A stretch of DNA of 64,000 nucleotides. It comes from Bradyrhizobium sp. DOA9 (GTDB taxonomy: Bacteria; Pseudomonadota; Alphaproteobacteria; Rhizobiales; Xanthobacteraceae). A program made the position numbers and the translations under genes. Location: positions 69,690-133,689 of the forward strand of contig NZ_DF820425.1 in NCBI RefSeq assembly GCF_000617845.2, given 5' to 3'. Positions 9,162 through 18,391 of the stretch are shown here, in pieces. The notes beneath the pieces were generated by a model. The model was not told where the DNA came from. It saw only the letters and a list, made by a program, of their open reading frames with translations, and searched no databases. The first letter of the stretch is position 1. Each line of letters starts with the position of its first letter.

Positions 9162-9635
9162 TCACGCCAGCACATCCGCCACGACCGCCTTCAGGACATC
9201 CCTGACATCGGTAGGCTTGAGCCGCACCTGCAGGCCGCGCTGGCCACCGTTGAGATAGACGAGATCATGCGCAAGCGCGCTCTGCTCGATCACCGTACGT
9301 ACCGGCTTGCGCTGGCCGAACGGGCTGATGCCGCCGACCTTGTAGCCGGTGACGCGCTCGGCCTCGGGCGGCTTCATCATCTGCGCCGATTTACCGCTCG
9401 CCGCCGCGGCCAGCTTCTTCATCGAGACCTCCTGGTCGGACGGCACGACCACGCAGACCGGCTTGCCGTCGACCAGCGCCATCAGCGTCTTCAGGACGCG
9501 CGCCGGGTCCTCGCCGAGCGCGGCGGCCGCCTGCAGCCCGATGCTCTCGGCGTCGGGATCATAGTCGTAGGTGTGAACGGTGAAGGCGACGCCGGCGGCG
9601 GTGAGCGCGCGTGTGGCGGGGGTGACTTTGGACAT
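9162..9635 (-). CDS. ybaK: YbaK/EbsC family Cys-tRNA(Pro) deacylase
   Basis: A 157-residue cytosolic editing protein that hydrolyses mischarged Cys-tRNA(Pro). Its length and overall pattern match YbaK: a beta strand start (AGVAFTVHTYDYDP), then EDPARVLKTLMALVDGK containing the conserved lysine, KAAAAASGKSAQMM-type helix and the GGISPFGQRKPV loop. It is downstream of the formate dehydrogenase operon but separated from it by a 120-bp palindromic repeat, so it is probably transcribed independently. Confidence 0.88.
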   Translation of the reverse strand: MSKVTPATRALTAAGVAFTVHTYDYDPDAESIGLQAAAALGEDPARVLKTLMALVDGKPVCVVVPSDQEVSMKKLAAAASGKSAQMMKPPEAERVTGYKVGGISPFGQRKPVRTVIEQSALAHDLVYLNGGQRGLQVRLKPTDVRDVLKAVVADVLA

Positions 9636-9651
9636 GCGTTACATGTAGCAC

Positions 9652-9773
9652 CGTCATTGCGAGGAGCGAAGCGACGAAGCAATCCAGGATCCCGCCGGCG
9701 AGGCAGTCTGGATTGCTTCGCGGGGCCTGTCATCGGGCCGCGCTTCGCGCGGACCCGTTGGCTCGCAATGACG
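9652..9773. repeat. Intergenic palindromic repeat, CGTCATTGCGAG type, copy 1
   Basis: The outer arms CGTCATTGCGAG (9652-9663) and CTCGCAATGACG (9762-9773) are exact inverted complements. Inner parts (GAAGCAATCCAG / CTGGATTGCTTC) pair again. A related, shorter copy lies at 16706-16785. This is a short dispersed element that folds into hairpins and lies between fdsA and ybaK, where it may also end transcription. Confidence 0.8.
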
Positions 9774-9807
9774 GTGTGGGCACCATGCGCCCCACCCATG
9801 ACGTCCC

Positions 9808-12576
9808 CTACTCCGCCGCGTCCCGCATCTCGGCGCGCTCGGCCCTTGCCGCGCAGAACTTGAATTCCGGGATCTTGCCGAACGGGTCCAGCGCCGGGTT
9901 GGTGAGCAGGTTCGCAGCGGCTTCCGCGTAGCAGAACGGCATGAACACCATGTTCTCCGGCACGTCGCGGTCGGAGCGGACCTTGACCTCGACGGCGCCG
10001 CGGCGCGTCTCCAGGCGAATGAAGTCGCCGGGCACCAGCTTCTTCTTGCGCATGTCCTTCGGCGACATAAACGCGACCGCCTCGGGCTCGATCTGGTCGA
10101 GCACCTGGGCGCGGCGGGTCATGGAGCCGGTGTGCCAGTGCTCCAGCACGCGGCCCGTCGAGAGCACCATGGGATATTCGTCGTCGGGAATCTCGTCCGG
10201 CGGGATCACCTTGGCCGGCACGATCTTGCCGCGGCCGCTCGCGGTCGGGAAGCCCGTGGTGAAGATGATCTCGTTGCCGGGCTTGTTCGGATCGTCGACC
10301 GGATAGGTGACCGCGCCTTCGCGCACCAGCCGCTCCCAGGTGATGTTCTTCAGCGACGGCATCAGCTCGGCCATCTCGGTGAAGACGTCTCCTGGTCCGG
10401 CATAATTCCACGGCAGGCCCATGCGCTTGCCGATCTCCTGGATGATCCTGAGATCCTGACGCGCATCGCCCGGCGGCTTGATCACCTGACGCGCGAGCTG
10501 GACGCGGCGATCGGTGTTGGTAAAGGAGCCGTCCTTCTCGGCGAAGGCCGAGGCCGGCAGGATCACGTCGGCATGGAAGGCCGTCTCGGTGACGAAGAGA
10601 TCCTGCACCACGAGATGATCGAGCATCGCGAGCGCCTGACGCGCGTGCTGCAGATCGGGATCGGACATCGCGGGATTCTCGCCCTCGATATACATGCCCT
10701 TGATCTCGCCGGCATGGATCGCGTTCATGATCTCGACCACGGTCAGGCCGCGGACGGGATCGAGATCCTGCTGCCAGAGCTTTTCGAAGGCCCCGCGCAA
10801 GTCGTCGCGGCCGACCGGCTGGTAGTCCGGCAGGAACATCGGGATCAGACCGGCGTCGGAGGCGCCCTGCACGTTGTTCTGGCCGCGCAGCGGATGCAGG
10901 CCGGTGCCGGGACGGCCGACCTGGCCGGTGATCAGCGCCAGCGCAATCAGGCAGCGCGCATTGTCGGTGCCGTGGACATGCTGGCTGATGCCCATGCCCC
11001 AGAAGATGATCGAGGATTTCGCGCGCGCATAGGTGCGCGCCACCTCGCGCAAGGTCTGCGCCGGGATGCCGCAGATCGGCTCCATCTTCTCCGGCGTGAA
11101 TTCCTTGATCTTCTCCTTGAGGTCCTCAAAGCCTTCGGTGTAGCCGGCGATGTATTGGTCGTCGGTGAGGCCTTCGGTGATGATCGTGTTGATCATCGCG
11201 TTCAGCATGGCGACATCGGAGCCGGGCTTGAACTGCAGATGCTTGGTCGCATGGCGCGACAGCGACTGCCGGCGCGGATCCATCACGAACAGCTTTGCGC
11301 CGTTCTGCTTGACTGCGTTCTTGATGAAGGTCGCGGCGACCGGATGGTTCACGGTCGGATTGGCGCCGATCACGACGATGACCTCTGCGTCCATGGCCGC
11401 GGCGAACGGCGCCGACACCGCGCCTGAGCTCAGGCCTTCGAACAGCGCCGCAACCGACGAAGCGTGGCACAGACGCGTGCAGTGATCGACGTTGTTGGAG
11501 CCGAAGCCGGTGCGCACCAGCTTCTGGAACAGATAGGCCTCTTCGTTAGAGCCCTTGGCCGAGCCGAAGCCGGCCAATGCCTTTACGCCCTTCTCGTCGC
11601 GGATCTTGACGAGGCCCTTGGCGGCGATGTCGAGCGCCTCTTCCCAGCTCGCCTCGCGGAAATGCGTGAACGGATTGGCCGGATCGACCTGGTCGTTGGC
11701 ATCCTTCTTCGCGTTCGGCAGCCGCACCAGCGGCTTGGTCAGGCGATGCGGATGATGGATGTAGTCGAAGCCGAAGCGGCCCTTCACGCAGAGACGATTG
11801 TGGTTGGCGGGCCCGTCGCGGCCTTCCGCATAGATCACTTTCTCGTCCTTGACCTCGTAAGTGACCTGGCAGCCGACGCCGCAGAACGGGCAGAGCGAAT
11901 CGACCTTCTTGTCGGCATAGGTGACGCGCGTCTGCTTGTCGTCGAGCATGACGGCCGGCATCAAGGCGCCGGTCGGGCAGGCCTGCACGCATTCGCCGCA
12001 GGCAACGCAGGTCGACTCGCCCATGGGATCGTCGAAGTCGAACACGATTTTCGAGCCGTGACTACGATAAGCCATGCCGATGACGTCGTTGACCTGGACC
12101 TCGCGGCAGGCCCGCACGCACAGGCCGCACTGGATGCAGGCGTCGAGATTGACACGCATCGCCGGATGGCTGGCATCGGTGGCCCAGCGCTCGCCGGCCG
12201 GGAAACGGCTCTCCGTGACGCCGGTGGTCTCGGCCCATTGCCAGAACTTCGACTCCGGATCGTGGCTGGTCTCGCGCGCCGGCTGGTCGGCGACGAGCAG
12301 CTCCATCACCATTTTTTGCGCAGCAGTCGCGCGGGCGCTCTCGGTCTTCACCTTCATGCCGACTGACGGCGTGCGCTTACAGGATGCGGCCAGTACGCGC
12401 TCGCCCTCGATCTCGACCATGCAGGCGCGGCAATTGCCGTCGGGGCGATAATCCGGCGCCGGCGAATAGCAGAGATGCGGGATGTCGCGGCCCTGGCGTT
12501 TTGCGACCTGCCAGATCGTCTCGCCGGGCTTGGCCTCGACCTGCTTGCCGTCGAGCTCGAACGTAATCTTGGTCAT
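9808..12576 (-). CDS. fdsA: NAD-type formate dehydrogenase, catalytic alpha subunit
   Basis: A 922-residue soluble molybdenum enzyme that oxidises formate to CO2. The domains in order are: an N-terminal [2Fe-2S] ferredoxin (Cys 36/49/52/66), two [4Fe-4S] clusters (Cys 147-157 and 190-200), an active-site-proximal [4Fe-4S] in CPFCGVGC near 229, then the bis-MGD domains. The molybdenum ligand is Cys370 in TRLCHASSV, cysteine rather than selenocysteine, followed by the conserved His371. It ends in the MopB C-terminal domain. The start overlaps the stop of the upstream fused flavin subunit by 4 bp, so the two are co-translated. Confidence 0.93.
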   Translation of the reverse strand: MTKITFELDGKQVEAKPGETIWQVAKRQGRDIPHLCYSPAPDYRPDGNCRACMVEIEGERVLAASCKRTPSVGMKVKTESARATAAQKMVMELLVADQPARETSHDPESKFWQWAETTGVTESRFPAGERWATDASHPAMRVNLDACIQCGLCVRACREVQVNDVIGMAYRSHGSKIVFDFDDPMGESTCVACGECVQACPTGALMPAVMLDDKQTRVTYADKKVDSLCPFCGVGCQVTYEVKDEKVIYAEGRDGPANHNRLCVKGRFGFDYIHHPHRLTKPLVRLPNAKKDANDQVDPANPFTHFREASWEEALDIAAKGLVKIRDEKGVKALAGFGSAKGSNEEAYLFQKLVRTGFGSNNVDHCTRLCHASSVAALFEGLSSGAVSAPFAAAMDAEVIVVIGANPTVNHPVAATFIKNAVKQNGAKLFVMDPRRQSLSRHATKHLQFKPGSDVAMLNAMINTIITEGLTDDQYIAGYTEGFEDLKEKIKEFTPEKMEPICGIPAQTLREVARTYARAKSSIIFWGMGISQHVHGTDNARCLIALALITGQVGRPGTGLHPLRGQNNVQGASDAGLIPMFLPDYQPVGRDDLRGAFEKLWQQDLDPVRGLTVVEIMNAIHAGEIKGMYIEGENPAMSDPDLQHARQALAMLDHLVVQDLFVTETAFHADVILPASAFAEKDGSFTNTDRRVQLARQVIKPPGDARQDLRIIQEIGKRMGLPWNYAGPGDVFTEMAELMPSLKNITWERLVREGAVTYPVDDPNKPGNEIIFTTGFPTASGRGKIVPAKVIPPDEIPDDEYPMVLSTGRVLEHWHTGSMTRRAQVLDQIEPEAVAFMSPKDMRKKKLVPGDFIRLETRRGAVEVKVRSDRDVPENMVFMPFCYAEAAANLLTNPALDPFGKIPEFKFCAARAERAEMRDAAE

Positions 12577-14279
12577 TCGGCCGCTTCCTTGAACTCGTCA
12601 GGGAAATATTTGATCACGGAGGACAGCGGATTCGATGCCGCCTGTCCGAGCCCGCAAATCGAGGCATCGCGCATCGCCTGGCTCAATTCTTCCAGCAAGG
12701 CACGGTTCCAGACCGGCCTTTGCATCAGCAGCGCCGCCTTTTGCGTACCGACGCGGCACGGCGTGCATTGGCCGCAGCTCTCGTCCTCGAAGAATTTCAT
12801 CAGGTTCAGCGCAGCCGCACGCACGCTGTCCTTGTGCGAGAGGATCACGATCGCAGCCGAGCCGATGAAGCAGCCGTATTTCTCCAGCGTGCCGAAATCG
12901 AGCGGGATGTCGTCCATCGCTGCCGGCAAAATGCCACCGGACGCACCACCCGGCAGATAGGCGTAGAACTGATGGCCATCCGCCATGCCGCCGCAATATT
13001 CCTCGATCAGCTCGCGTACGGTGATGCCGGCGGGCGCCAGCTTCATGCCTGGGTTCTTGACGCGGCCCGAGACGGAGAAGCTGCGCAGGCCGTGACGCTC
13101 GTGGCGGCCATGGCCCTTCCACCAATCGGCGCCCTTCTCGACGATATCGCGCACCCACCACAGCGTCTCGATGTTGTTGATCAGCGTCGGCAGGCCGAAC
13201 AGGCCGACCTGGAACGGGTAAGGCGGCTTGTGCCTGGGCAGGCCGCGCTTGCCCTCGATGCTCTCCAGCAGCGAGGATTCCTCGCCGCAGATGTAAGCTC
13301 CCGCGCCGCGGCGCATATGCAGCGTCGGGCCGCCCGGCGGCAGCTTTGCGATCTCGCGCTCGAGGATCTCGCGCGAAGCGGGATATTCGTCGCGCAGGTA
13401 GATGTAGACGTCGGAGGCCTGCACCACATGCGCGCCGATCAGCATGCCCTCGATGAAGCGATGCGGATCGGTTTCGAGGTAATAGCGGTCCTTGAACGTG
13501 CCGGGCTCGCCCTCGTCGCCGTTGATCGCCATCAGCCGCGGGCCGGGCTCGCCGAGCACCGCGCGCCATTTGCGGCCGGTGGGGAAGCCGGCGCCGCCAA
13601 GGCCACGCAGCGAGGCGTCGTCGAGCGCTTTCAGGAGATCGTCCTTCGACAATTCGCCGGAGCGCAGGCGGTTGAGCAGCTTGTAGCCGCCATCGGCGAC
13701 GTAAGCATGGTACTCGGTATATGTGGGCAGATGCGCGTGCGTGTCGCCGGCCTTTGCGACCGCCATGACGTTGGCGACGGTGGCGTGGTCGACGAAATTG
13801 TGCCCGACTTCGGCGGCCGGCGCTGTGTCGCAGCGGCCGACGCAGGGCGCGCGCACGACGCGGATGCCGGGACCTGACGCACTCTGCAGATCCTCGAGCA
13901 GCTTCTCAGCCCCAAGCATCGCGCAGGTGAGCGAATCGCAGACGCGGATCGTCAGCGGGGGAATGTCGGGCTCACCTTCCTTCACCACGTCGAAATGCGC
14001 GTAGAAGGTCGCGGTCTCGAACACCTCGGCGAAGGCGAGCTTCATCTCGTCGGCGAGCGCGGCCAGATGCGCGGCCGAGATCTGATGGTACTTGTCCTGG
14101 ATCAGGTGCAGATATTCGATCAGCAGATCGCGACGCCGCGGCCTGTCGCCGAGCAACAGCTCGATCTCGTGCGCGGCCGTGGGATCGACCTGCCGCCCCT
14201 TGGGGGTCGCCTTGGCGCGTCGGCGTCCCTCACCGGGATGCTCGAAGGAGCGGACCTTGTGCACGTCCTCGTGGCTCAT
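12573..14279 (-). CDS. fdsB: Fused gamma-beta (NuoE-NuoF-like) flavin subunit of formate dehydrogenase
   Basis: A 568-residue diaphorase subunit passing electrons from FdsA to NAD+. Residues about 35-175 are a NuoE/FdsG thioredoxin-like [2Fe-2S] domain with Cys 114, 119, 146 and 150. Residues about 200-560 are NuoF/FdsB-like, with GLGGAGFPTG near 226 and NGDEGEPGTFKDR near 253 for FMN and NADH, and a late [4Fe-4S] motif in CGQCTPC. Known Fds enzymes usually encode these as separate genes (fdsG, fdsB). Here they form one chain. It is the first gene of the two-gene operon. Confidence 0.9.
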   Translation of the reverse strand: MSHEDVHKVRSFEHPGEGRRRAKATPKGRQVDPTAAHEIELLLGDRPRRRDLLIEYLHLIQDKYHQISAAHLAALADEMKLAFAEVFETATFYAHFDVVKEGEPDIPPLTIRVCDSLTCAMLGAEKLLEDLQSASGPGIRVVRAPCVGRCDTAPAAEVGHNFVDHATVANVMAVAKAGDTHAHLPTYTEYHAYVADGGYKLLNRLRSGELSKDDLLKALDDASLRGLGGAGFPTGRKWRAVLGEPGPRLMAINGDEGEPGTFKDRYYLETDPHRFIEGMLIGAHVVQASDVYIYLRDEYPASREILEREIAKLPPGGPTLHMRRGAGAYICGEESSLLESIEGKRGLPRHKPPYPFQVGLFGLPTLINNIETLWWVRDIVEKGADWWKGHGRHERHGLRSFSVSGRVKNPGMKLAPAGITVRELIEEYCGGMADGHQFYAYLPGGASGGILPAAMDDIPLDFGTLEKYGCFIGSAAIVILSHKDSVRAAALNLMKFFEDESCGQCTPCRVGTQKAALLMQRPVWNRALLEELSQAMRDASICGLGQAASNPLSSVIKYFPDEFKEAAE

Positions 14280-14575
14280 CTCGTCGTCTCGATCTCGTCT
14301 TTCAGAACGGCTCCACTTCTAACTCCTGGCATGCCAGATGCCAAGAAAATTATCGCGCTGGTGGAAGCGGTTAGCTGCACGGCTCAAGCGGAGCCCAAGG
14401 CAACCCTGGACGCTGCCCTTGAGGGCGTTGTGTTCGGCGCCAATCATGGAACGAAGCCCGAATTGGTCGGGAGATCAATAAAGGTGTCCCATGCTGCGAT
14501 AGCGAAGTCCTATCGAATGCCCCCTCCAAGGCTGCAGCGGGGGCACAAAGGCCGCCGCCGTGAACATTCCCCTTT
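14280..14575. other. Leader region between tusA and the formate dehydrogenase operon
   Basis: There is no convincing gene in these 296 bases. They hold the palindrome CTGGCATGCCAG (14326-14337) nested with TGGCAT-N5-ATGCCA (14327-14343). It sits about 50 bp upstream of the fdsGB start and is annotated separately as a possible promoter. Confidence 0.5.
14329..14343 (-). promoter_or_regulatory. Possible sigma-54-type promoter or operator for fdsB-fdsA
   Basis: On the minus strand TGGCATCTGGCATGC places GG at 14342-14341 and GC at 14330-14329 with exactly 10 bases between them, as in TGGCAC-N5-TTGC. The -12 element reads ATGC rather than TTGC. The same bases form an inverted repeat, so an activator or LysR-type site is an equal alternative. 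Confidence 0.3.
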
Positions 14576-14809
14576 CTACGGGGCGTTGCTCTTTTCGACC
14601 ACGAACACGATGCGCGCCTCGTTGCGCTCGGTGATCTCGACCTTGTCGCCGGTCTCGCGAATGAGATTGGGGATATCGATCACCGAGAGCGGATCGGTGC
14701 AGTGAACTTCGAGCTGGTCGCCTGCCTTGAGCGGCTTGAGCGCCTTGCGCGTCTTGAGCGCCGGCAGCGGGCATTTCAGCCCGGTGAGATCGAGTGTCGT
14801 CCTGGTCAT
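14576..14809 (-). CDS. tusA: TusA/SirA family sulfur carrier protein
   Basis: A 77-residue TusA-fold protein with the family motif LTGLKCPLPALKTRKAL, in which the cysteine (about residue 13) carries persulfide sulfur. The length is normal for the family. It lies among molybdenum cofactor and formate dehydrogenase genes and probably feeds sulfur to FdhD, which sulfurates the molybdenum ligand of formate dehydrogenase. It is 47 bp downstream of moeA on the same strand. Confidence 0.88.
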   Translation of the reverse strand: MTRTTLDLTGLKCPLPALKTRKALKPLKAGDQLEVHCTDPLSVIDIPNLIRETGDKVEITERNEARIVFVVEKSNAP

Positions 14810-14856
14810 GGCCGCACCATGGCGACGGGGAACGGCTGCGTCAACGTTAGGCGGGA

Positions 14857-16113
14857 TCAGATCAGGCTGGCGTAGGGCAGGAAGCCCACGTCCTGCCCCG
14901 GCTCGACATTCGTGATGTCCTCGCCGAGCTCGACGAGGCCGTCGGTCTCGACCAGCGAGGACAACAGCCCGGCCCCTTCGCGCGGGAACTTGATCGCCTC
15001 GAGCCCGCCGTCCTGCGCGCGCCGCAGCGAGACGCGCACATATTCACGCCGCCCGGCCTTCTTCTTGTAGGTGAACGCCGCGCGCAGCGGGATCGGCAAG
15101 AGCGGCTCCGGCAAGGCGCCCGACAGCGCCAACACCGTCGGTCGCACCACGTGGACGAAAGTCACGAAGCTCGCGACGGGATTGCCGGGCAGTCCGATCA
15201 GCGGTGTGCCGTCGATGATGCCCATCGCCACGGGACGACCGGGCTTGATCGCCATCCGCCACAGCACCAGCGAGCCGATGCTCTCCACCGCCGCCTTGAC
15301 GTGATCTTCCTCGCCGGTCGAGACGCCGCCGGTGGTGAGGATCAGGTCATGGCCGCCTGCAACCTGCTTCAGGCCGCGCGCCAGCGACGTTCGCTCGTCG
15401 CGCAGAATACCGAGATCACTGACCTCGCAGCCGAGCCGCCGCAGCATCGCCATCAGCATGAAGCGATTGGAATCGAACAATTGCGAGGCGGCGCGCGGCT
15501 CGCCGGGCGATGCCAGCTCGTCGCCGGTCGAGAACACGGCGACGCGGATACGCCTGACGACGTCGAGCCTGGTCAGGCCGAACGCAGCGGCAAGGGCGAG
15601 ATGCTGCGGCCGCAGGCGCTGGCCGGCGCGGAGCGCGACCTGACCTTGCGCAATGTCCTCGCCTGCGGGCCGCACATTGGCCCCACGCTTCAGCCCCGGC
15701 GGCAGCACGATCCTGCCGGACTCGTCGATGCGGACGTCTTCCTGCATGAAGACGGTCTGCGCGTCCGGCGGCATCGGCGCGCCGGTGAAGATGCGCGCGG
15801 TGTGGCCGGGCTTGATCGGCGCTTGCGCAAGGCCGCCGGCCTGGATGCGGCCGTCGAGCGGGAAGGCCTGCTCTGCGCTTGCCGGAAGGTCGGCGTTGCG
15901 CACGGCGTAACCGTCGACGGCGGAGTTGGTGAACGGCGGCAGCGGCAAAGGCGCGGCCACATCGCGCGCGAGCACGCGCCCGTCCGCATCGACCAGCGCC
16001 ACCGTCTCGAGATCGACGATCGCGTTGACGCGCGTCGTGATGAGGCCGACGGCTTCGTCGACCGACATCATCGGGCCGCCGAAGGCAAAGCAATCGTCCG
16101 ACAGTTGCGCCAT
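14857..16113 (-). CDS. moeA: Molybdopterin molybdenumtransferase MoeA
   Basis: A 418-residue cytosolic enzyme that inserts molybdate into adenylated molybdopterin. It has the four-domain MoeA pattern: PPFTNSAVDGYAVR near 60, IFTGAPMPPDAQTVFMQED near 110, VFSTGDEL near 195, then DLILTTGGVSTGEEDHVK and GLPGNPVASFVTF in the MogA-like domain. Of the three MoeA homologues in this window it is the most canonical. It lies 9 bp after mobB in the same operon. Confidence 0.92.
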   Translation of the reverse strand: MAQLSDDCFAFGGPMMSVDEAVGLITTRVNAIVDLETVALVDADGRVLARDVAAPLPLPPFTNSAVDGYAVRNADLPASAEQAFPLDGRIQAGGLAQAPIKPGHTARIFTGAPMPPDAQTVFMQEDVRIDESGRIVLPPGLKRGANVRPAGEDIAQGQVALRAGQRLRPQHLALAAAFGLTRLDVVRRIRVAVFSTGDELASPGEPRAASQLFDSNRFMLMAMLRRLGCEVSDLGILRDERTSLARGLKQVAGGHDLILTTGGVSTGEEDHVKAAVESIGSLVLWRMAIKPGRPVAMGIIDGTPLIGLPGNPVASFVTFVHVVRPTVLALSGALPEPLLPIPLRAAFTYKKKAGRREYVRVSLRRAQDGGLEAIKFPREGAGLLSSLVETDGLVELGEDITNVEPGQDVGFLPYASLI

Positions 16114-16122
16114 GGTACCTCG

Positions 16123-16650
16123 TCAGCGTATCGCGGCGCTTCTTGCCAAAGCTTCCTCGACCGGCATCGCCGCCCGCAGCATCAATGCCGCAGCGCCTTC
16201 GATATCCTCGAGATGGACAGTCGGGAGCCTCGTGTCAATCGCGACGTCGGTCGCAATCCCGGCAATCCCGGGATCGTCGGGAAACAGCAGCGGCTTGCCG
16301 TTGGCGGCACGATGCACCTCGATCTTGCGATGCGGCTCGCGCTTGAAGCCCTCGACCACGACGAGATCGACCGCGGAAAGCTTCGTGAGCAGCTCCGGCA
16401 GCCGCGGCTCCGCCGCCCCGCGCAGCTCATGCATCAGCGCCCAGCGATTCGATGAAGCAACCAGCACCTCGGCCGCGCCGGCCTCGCGATGCCGCCAGGA
16501 ATCCTTGCCGGGCACGTCGACGTCGAACCGGTGATGCGCATGCTTGATGACGGAGACGCGCAGGCCTTGCGCGTTGAAATGCGGGATCAGCCGCGTCAAC
16601 AGCGTGGTCTTGCCCGCCCCGCTCCAGCCCGCAAGGCCGATGACTTTCAT
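16123..16650 (-). CDS. mobB: Molybdopterin-guanine dinucleotide biosynthesis protein MobB
   Basis: A 175-residue GTP-binding adaptor for MGD synthesis. The P-loop GWSGAGKTTLLTRL begins near residue 8, and VVVEGFKREPHRKIEVHR near residue 105 is the conserved MobB core. The length matches the family. It heads a mobB-moeA-tusA run divergent from fdhD-mobA, with a palindromic repeat in the divergent gap. Confidence 0.92.
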   Translation of the reverse strand: MKVIGLAGWSGAGKTTLLTRLIPHFNAQGLRVSVIKHAHHRFDVDVPGKDSWRHREAGAAEVLVASSNRWALMHELRGAAEPRLPELLTKLSAVDLVVVEGFKREPHRKIEVHRAANGKPLLFPDDPGIAGIATDVAIDTRLPTVHLEDIEGAAALMLRAAMPVEEALARSAAIR

Positions 16651-16705
16651 GTCAGCTCCGTGTCCGCGAACGACCCAGGTCCCTTGTGGAACCCCGGTCC
16701 CTCCG

Positions 16706-16785
16706 CGTCATTGCGAGCGCAGCGAAGCAATCCAGACTGCCGCCGCGGAAAGACTCTGGATTGCTTCGCTTCGCTCGCAATGACG
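16706..16785. repeat. Intergenic palindromic repeat, CGTCATTGCGAG type, copy 2
   Basis: The arms CGTCATTGCGAGCG and CGCTCGCAATGACG are exact inverted complements, with GCAATCCAGA / TCTGGATTGC pairing inside. It is the same family as 9652-9773 but shorter. It lies in the mobB/fdhD divergent interval, so any promoters there must sit in the short flanks. Confidence 0.8.
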
Positions 16786-16858
16786 AGCGGAGGCATTTTG
16801 CCCTTTCCCGGCCATGCTTATATCGGCTTGACCCGAATGTCATGCTAACCTCGCCGCC

Positions 16859-17749
16859 ATGATGAAGATCGAGAAAGCCCCGGTGCCCCTGATCGTCCCC
16901 AATCCGGACGACCCGCGCCTGACCCAGAGCGTGACCGGCACCGACCAGACCGGCGCCAGGGTCGAGATCAAGGTGCCGATGGAGCGGCCGCTGACGCTCT
17001 ATTTGAACGCCCAGGAGATCGTCACCATGATGACGATCGGCGACTATCCGGAATATCTGGCGCTCGGCTATCTGCTGAACCAGAACATGCTGAAATATAA
17101 CGATGTGGTCACCGAGGTCGAGTACGACGACGACCTCCAGGTGGTGGTGGTGCGCACCGAGCATCACACCAATTTCGAGGCCAAGCTGAAGAAGCGCACG
17201 CAGACCTCCGGCTGCGCGCAGGGCACCGCCTTCGGCGATCTCCTGGAGGCGGTCGAGAGCGTCGCCTTGCCCAAGGCTGAGCTGCGCACCTCCTGGCTCT
17301 ACCAGATGACGCAGACCATCAACACCATGCCCTCGCTTTATCTGGAAGCGGGTGCGATCCACGGCTGCGTGCTGTGCAAGGAAGGTGAGCCGCTCTGCTA
17401 CACCGAGGACGTCGGCCGCCACAACGCTGTCGATAAGATCGCGGGCTGGATGTACCGCCACGGCGTCGACGCTTCCGACAAGATCCTCTACACCACGGGA
17501 CGCCTCACCTCGGAGATGGTGATCAAGACCGTCCGCATGGGCATTCCGATCCTGGTGTCGCGCTCCGGCTTCACCGCCTGGGGTGTCGATCTCGCAAGGC
17601 AGGTTGGCCTGACGCTGGTCGGACGCACGCGCGGCAAGCGCTTCATCGCCCTCGCAGGCGAAGAGCGCATCGTCTACGACCAGAACCTTGCTTATGTCGA
17701 AGAGGAATCGGCCAAGCACAAGCGCAAGGGCGAAGGCGGTGATGACTGA
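16859..17749 (+). CDS. fdhD: Formate dehydrogenase accessory sulfurtransferase FdhD
   Basis: A 296-residue cytosolic protein that moves sulfur onto the molybdenum of formate dehydrogenase. The family core is clear: [63 protein letters not shown] and [24 protein letters not shown]. The position of the E. coli catalytic CxxC appears here as [10 protein letters not shown] (Cys119 only). A separate CVLC (170-173) sits before the EDVGRHN motif. ATG 16859 or 16862 can serve as start. mobA overlaps its end by 8 bp. Confidence 0.92.
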   Translation: MMKIEKAPVPLIVPNPDDPRLTQSVTGTDQTGARVEIKVPMERPLTLYLNAQEIVTMMTIGDYPEYLALGYLLNQNMLKYNDVVTEVEYDDDLQVVVVRTEHHTNFEAKLKKRTQTSGCAQGTAFGDLLEAVESVALPKAELRTSWLYQMTQTINTMPSLYLEAGAIHGCVLCKEGEPLCYTEDVGRHNAVDKIAGWMYRHGVDASDKILYTTGRLTSEMVIKTVRMGIPILVSRSGFTAWGVDLARQVGLTLVGRTRGKRFIALAGEERIVYDQNLAYVEEESAKHKRKGEGGDD

Positions 17750-18386
17750 CATGTCCGCGACGCATGTTCCGCCGACTCTTGGCGTGCTGCTTGCCGGCGG
17801 GCTCGCGCGCCGCATGGGCGGCGGCGACAAGCCGATGCGCAGCATCGGCGGCCGCACCATCCTGGAGCGCGTGATCGCGCGCCTTGCGCCCCAGTGCAGC
17901 GGACTGATTCTCAATGCCAACGGCGATCCCGCACGCTTTTCCGCATTCGGCCTGCAGGTGATCGCCGACGACGTGCCCGGCTTCCCCGGTCCCCTCGCCG
18001 GCATCCTCGCGGCGCTCGACTGGACTGCGGCGAGCCGGCCGGAGATCGAATGGGTGCTCAGCGCCGCCGGCGACTGCCCGTTCCTGCCGCGCGATCTCGT
18101 CGCGCAGCTGCATGAGGCGCGCGCGCGTGAGAACGCGCAGCTTGCGGTCGCCGCATCAGGCGGTCAGTCGCATCCGGTGATCGGGCTGTGGCGCGTCGCC
18201 TTGCGCGAAGAGCTGCGCCACGCGCTCGTGGTCGAAGACCTCCGCAAGATCGACCGCTGGACAGCGCGCTATCCGCTCGCAACGGTGACCTGGCCGACCG
18301 AGCCGCTCGATCCGTTCTTCAATGCAAACACCGTCGAGGACGTTGCCGAGGCCGAGCGGCTGGCGGCGCTGGATGACGCGTCCTAA
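17742..18386 (+). CDS. mobA: Molybdenum cofactor guanylyltransferase MobA
   Basis: A 214-residue nucleotidyltransferase that makes MGD from molybdopterin and GTP. The signature [17 protein letters not shown] lies at residues about 17-33, [17 protein letters not shown] near 80 and [10 protein letters not shown] near 107. The start at ATG 17742 overlaps the end of fdhD; ATG 17751 would also fit. It supplies the bis-MGD cofactor of the formate dehydrogenase encoded in the same block. Confidence 0.92.
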   Translation: MTDMSATHVPPTLGVLLAGGLARRMGGGDKPMRSIGGRTILERVIARLAPQCSGLILNANGDPARFSAFGLQVIADDVPGFPGPLAGILAALDWTAASRPEIEWVLSAAGDCPFLPRDLVAQLHEARARENAQLAVAASGGQSHPVIGLWRVALREELRHALVVEDLRKIDRWTARYPLATVTWPTEPLDPFFNANTVEDVAEAERLAALDDAS

Positions 18387-18391
18387 CGACT

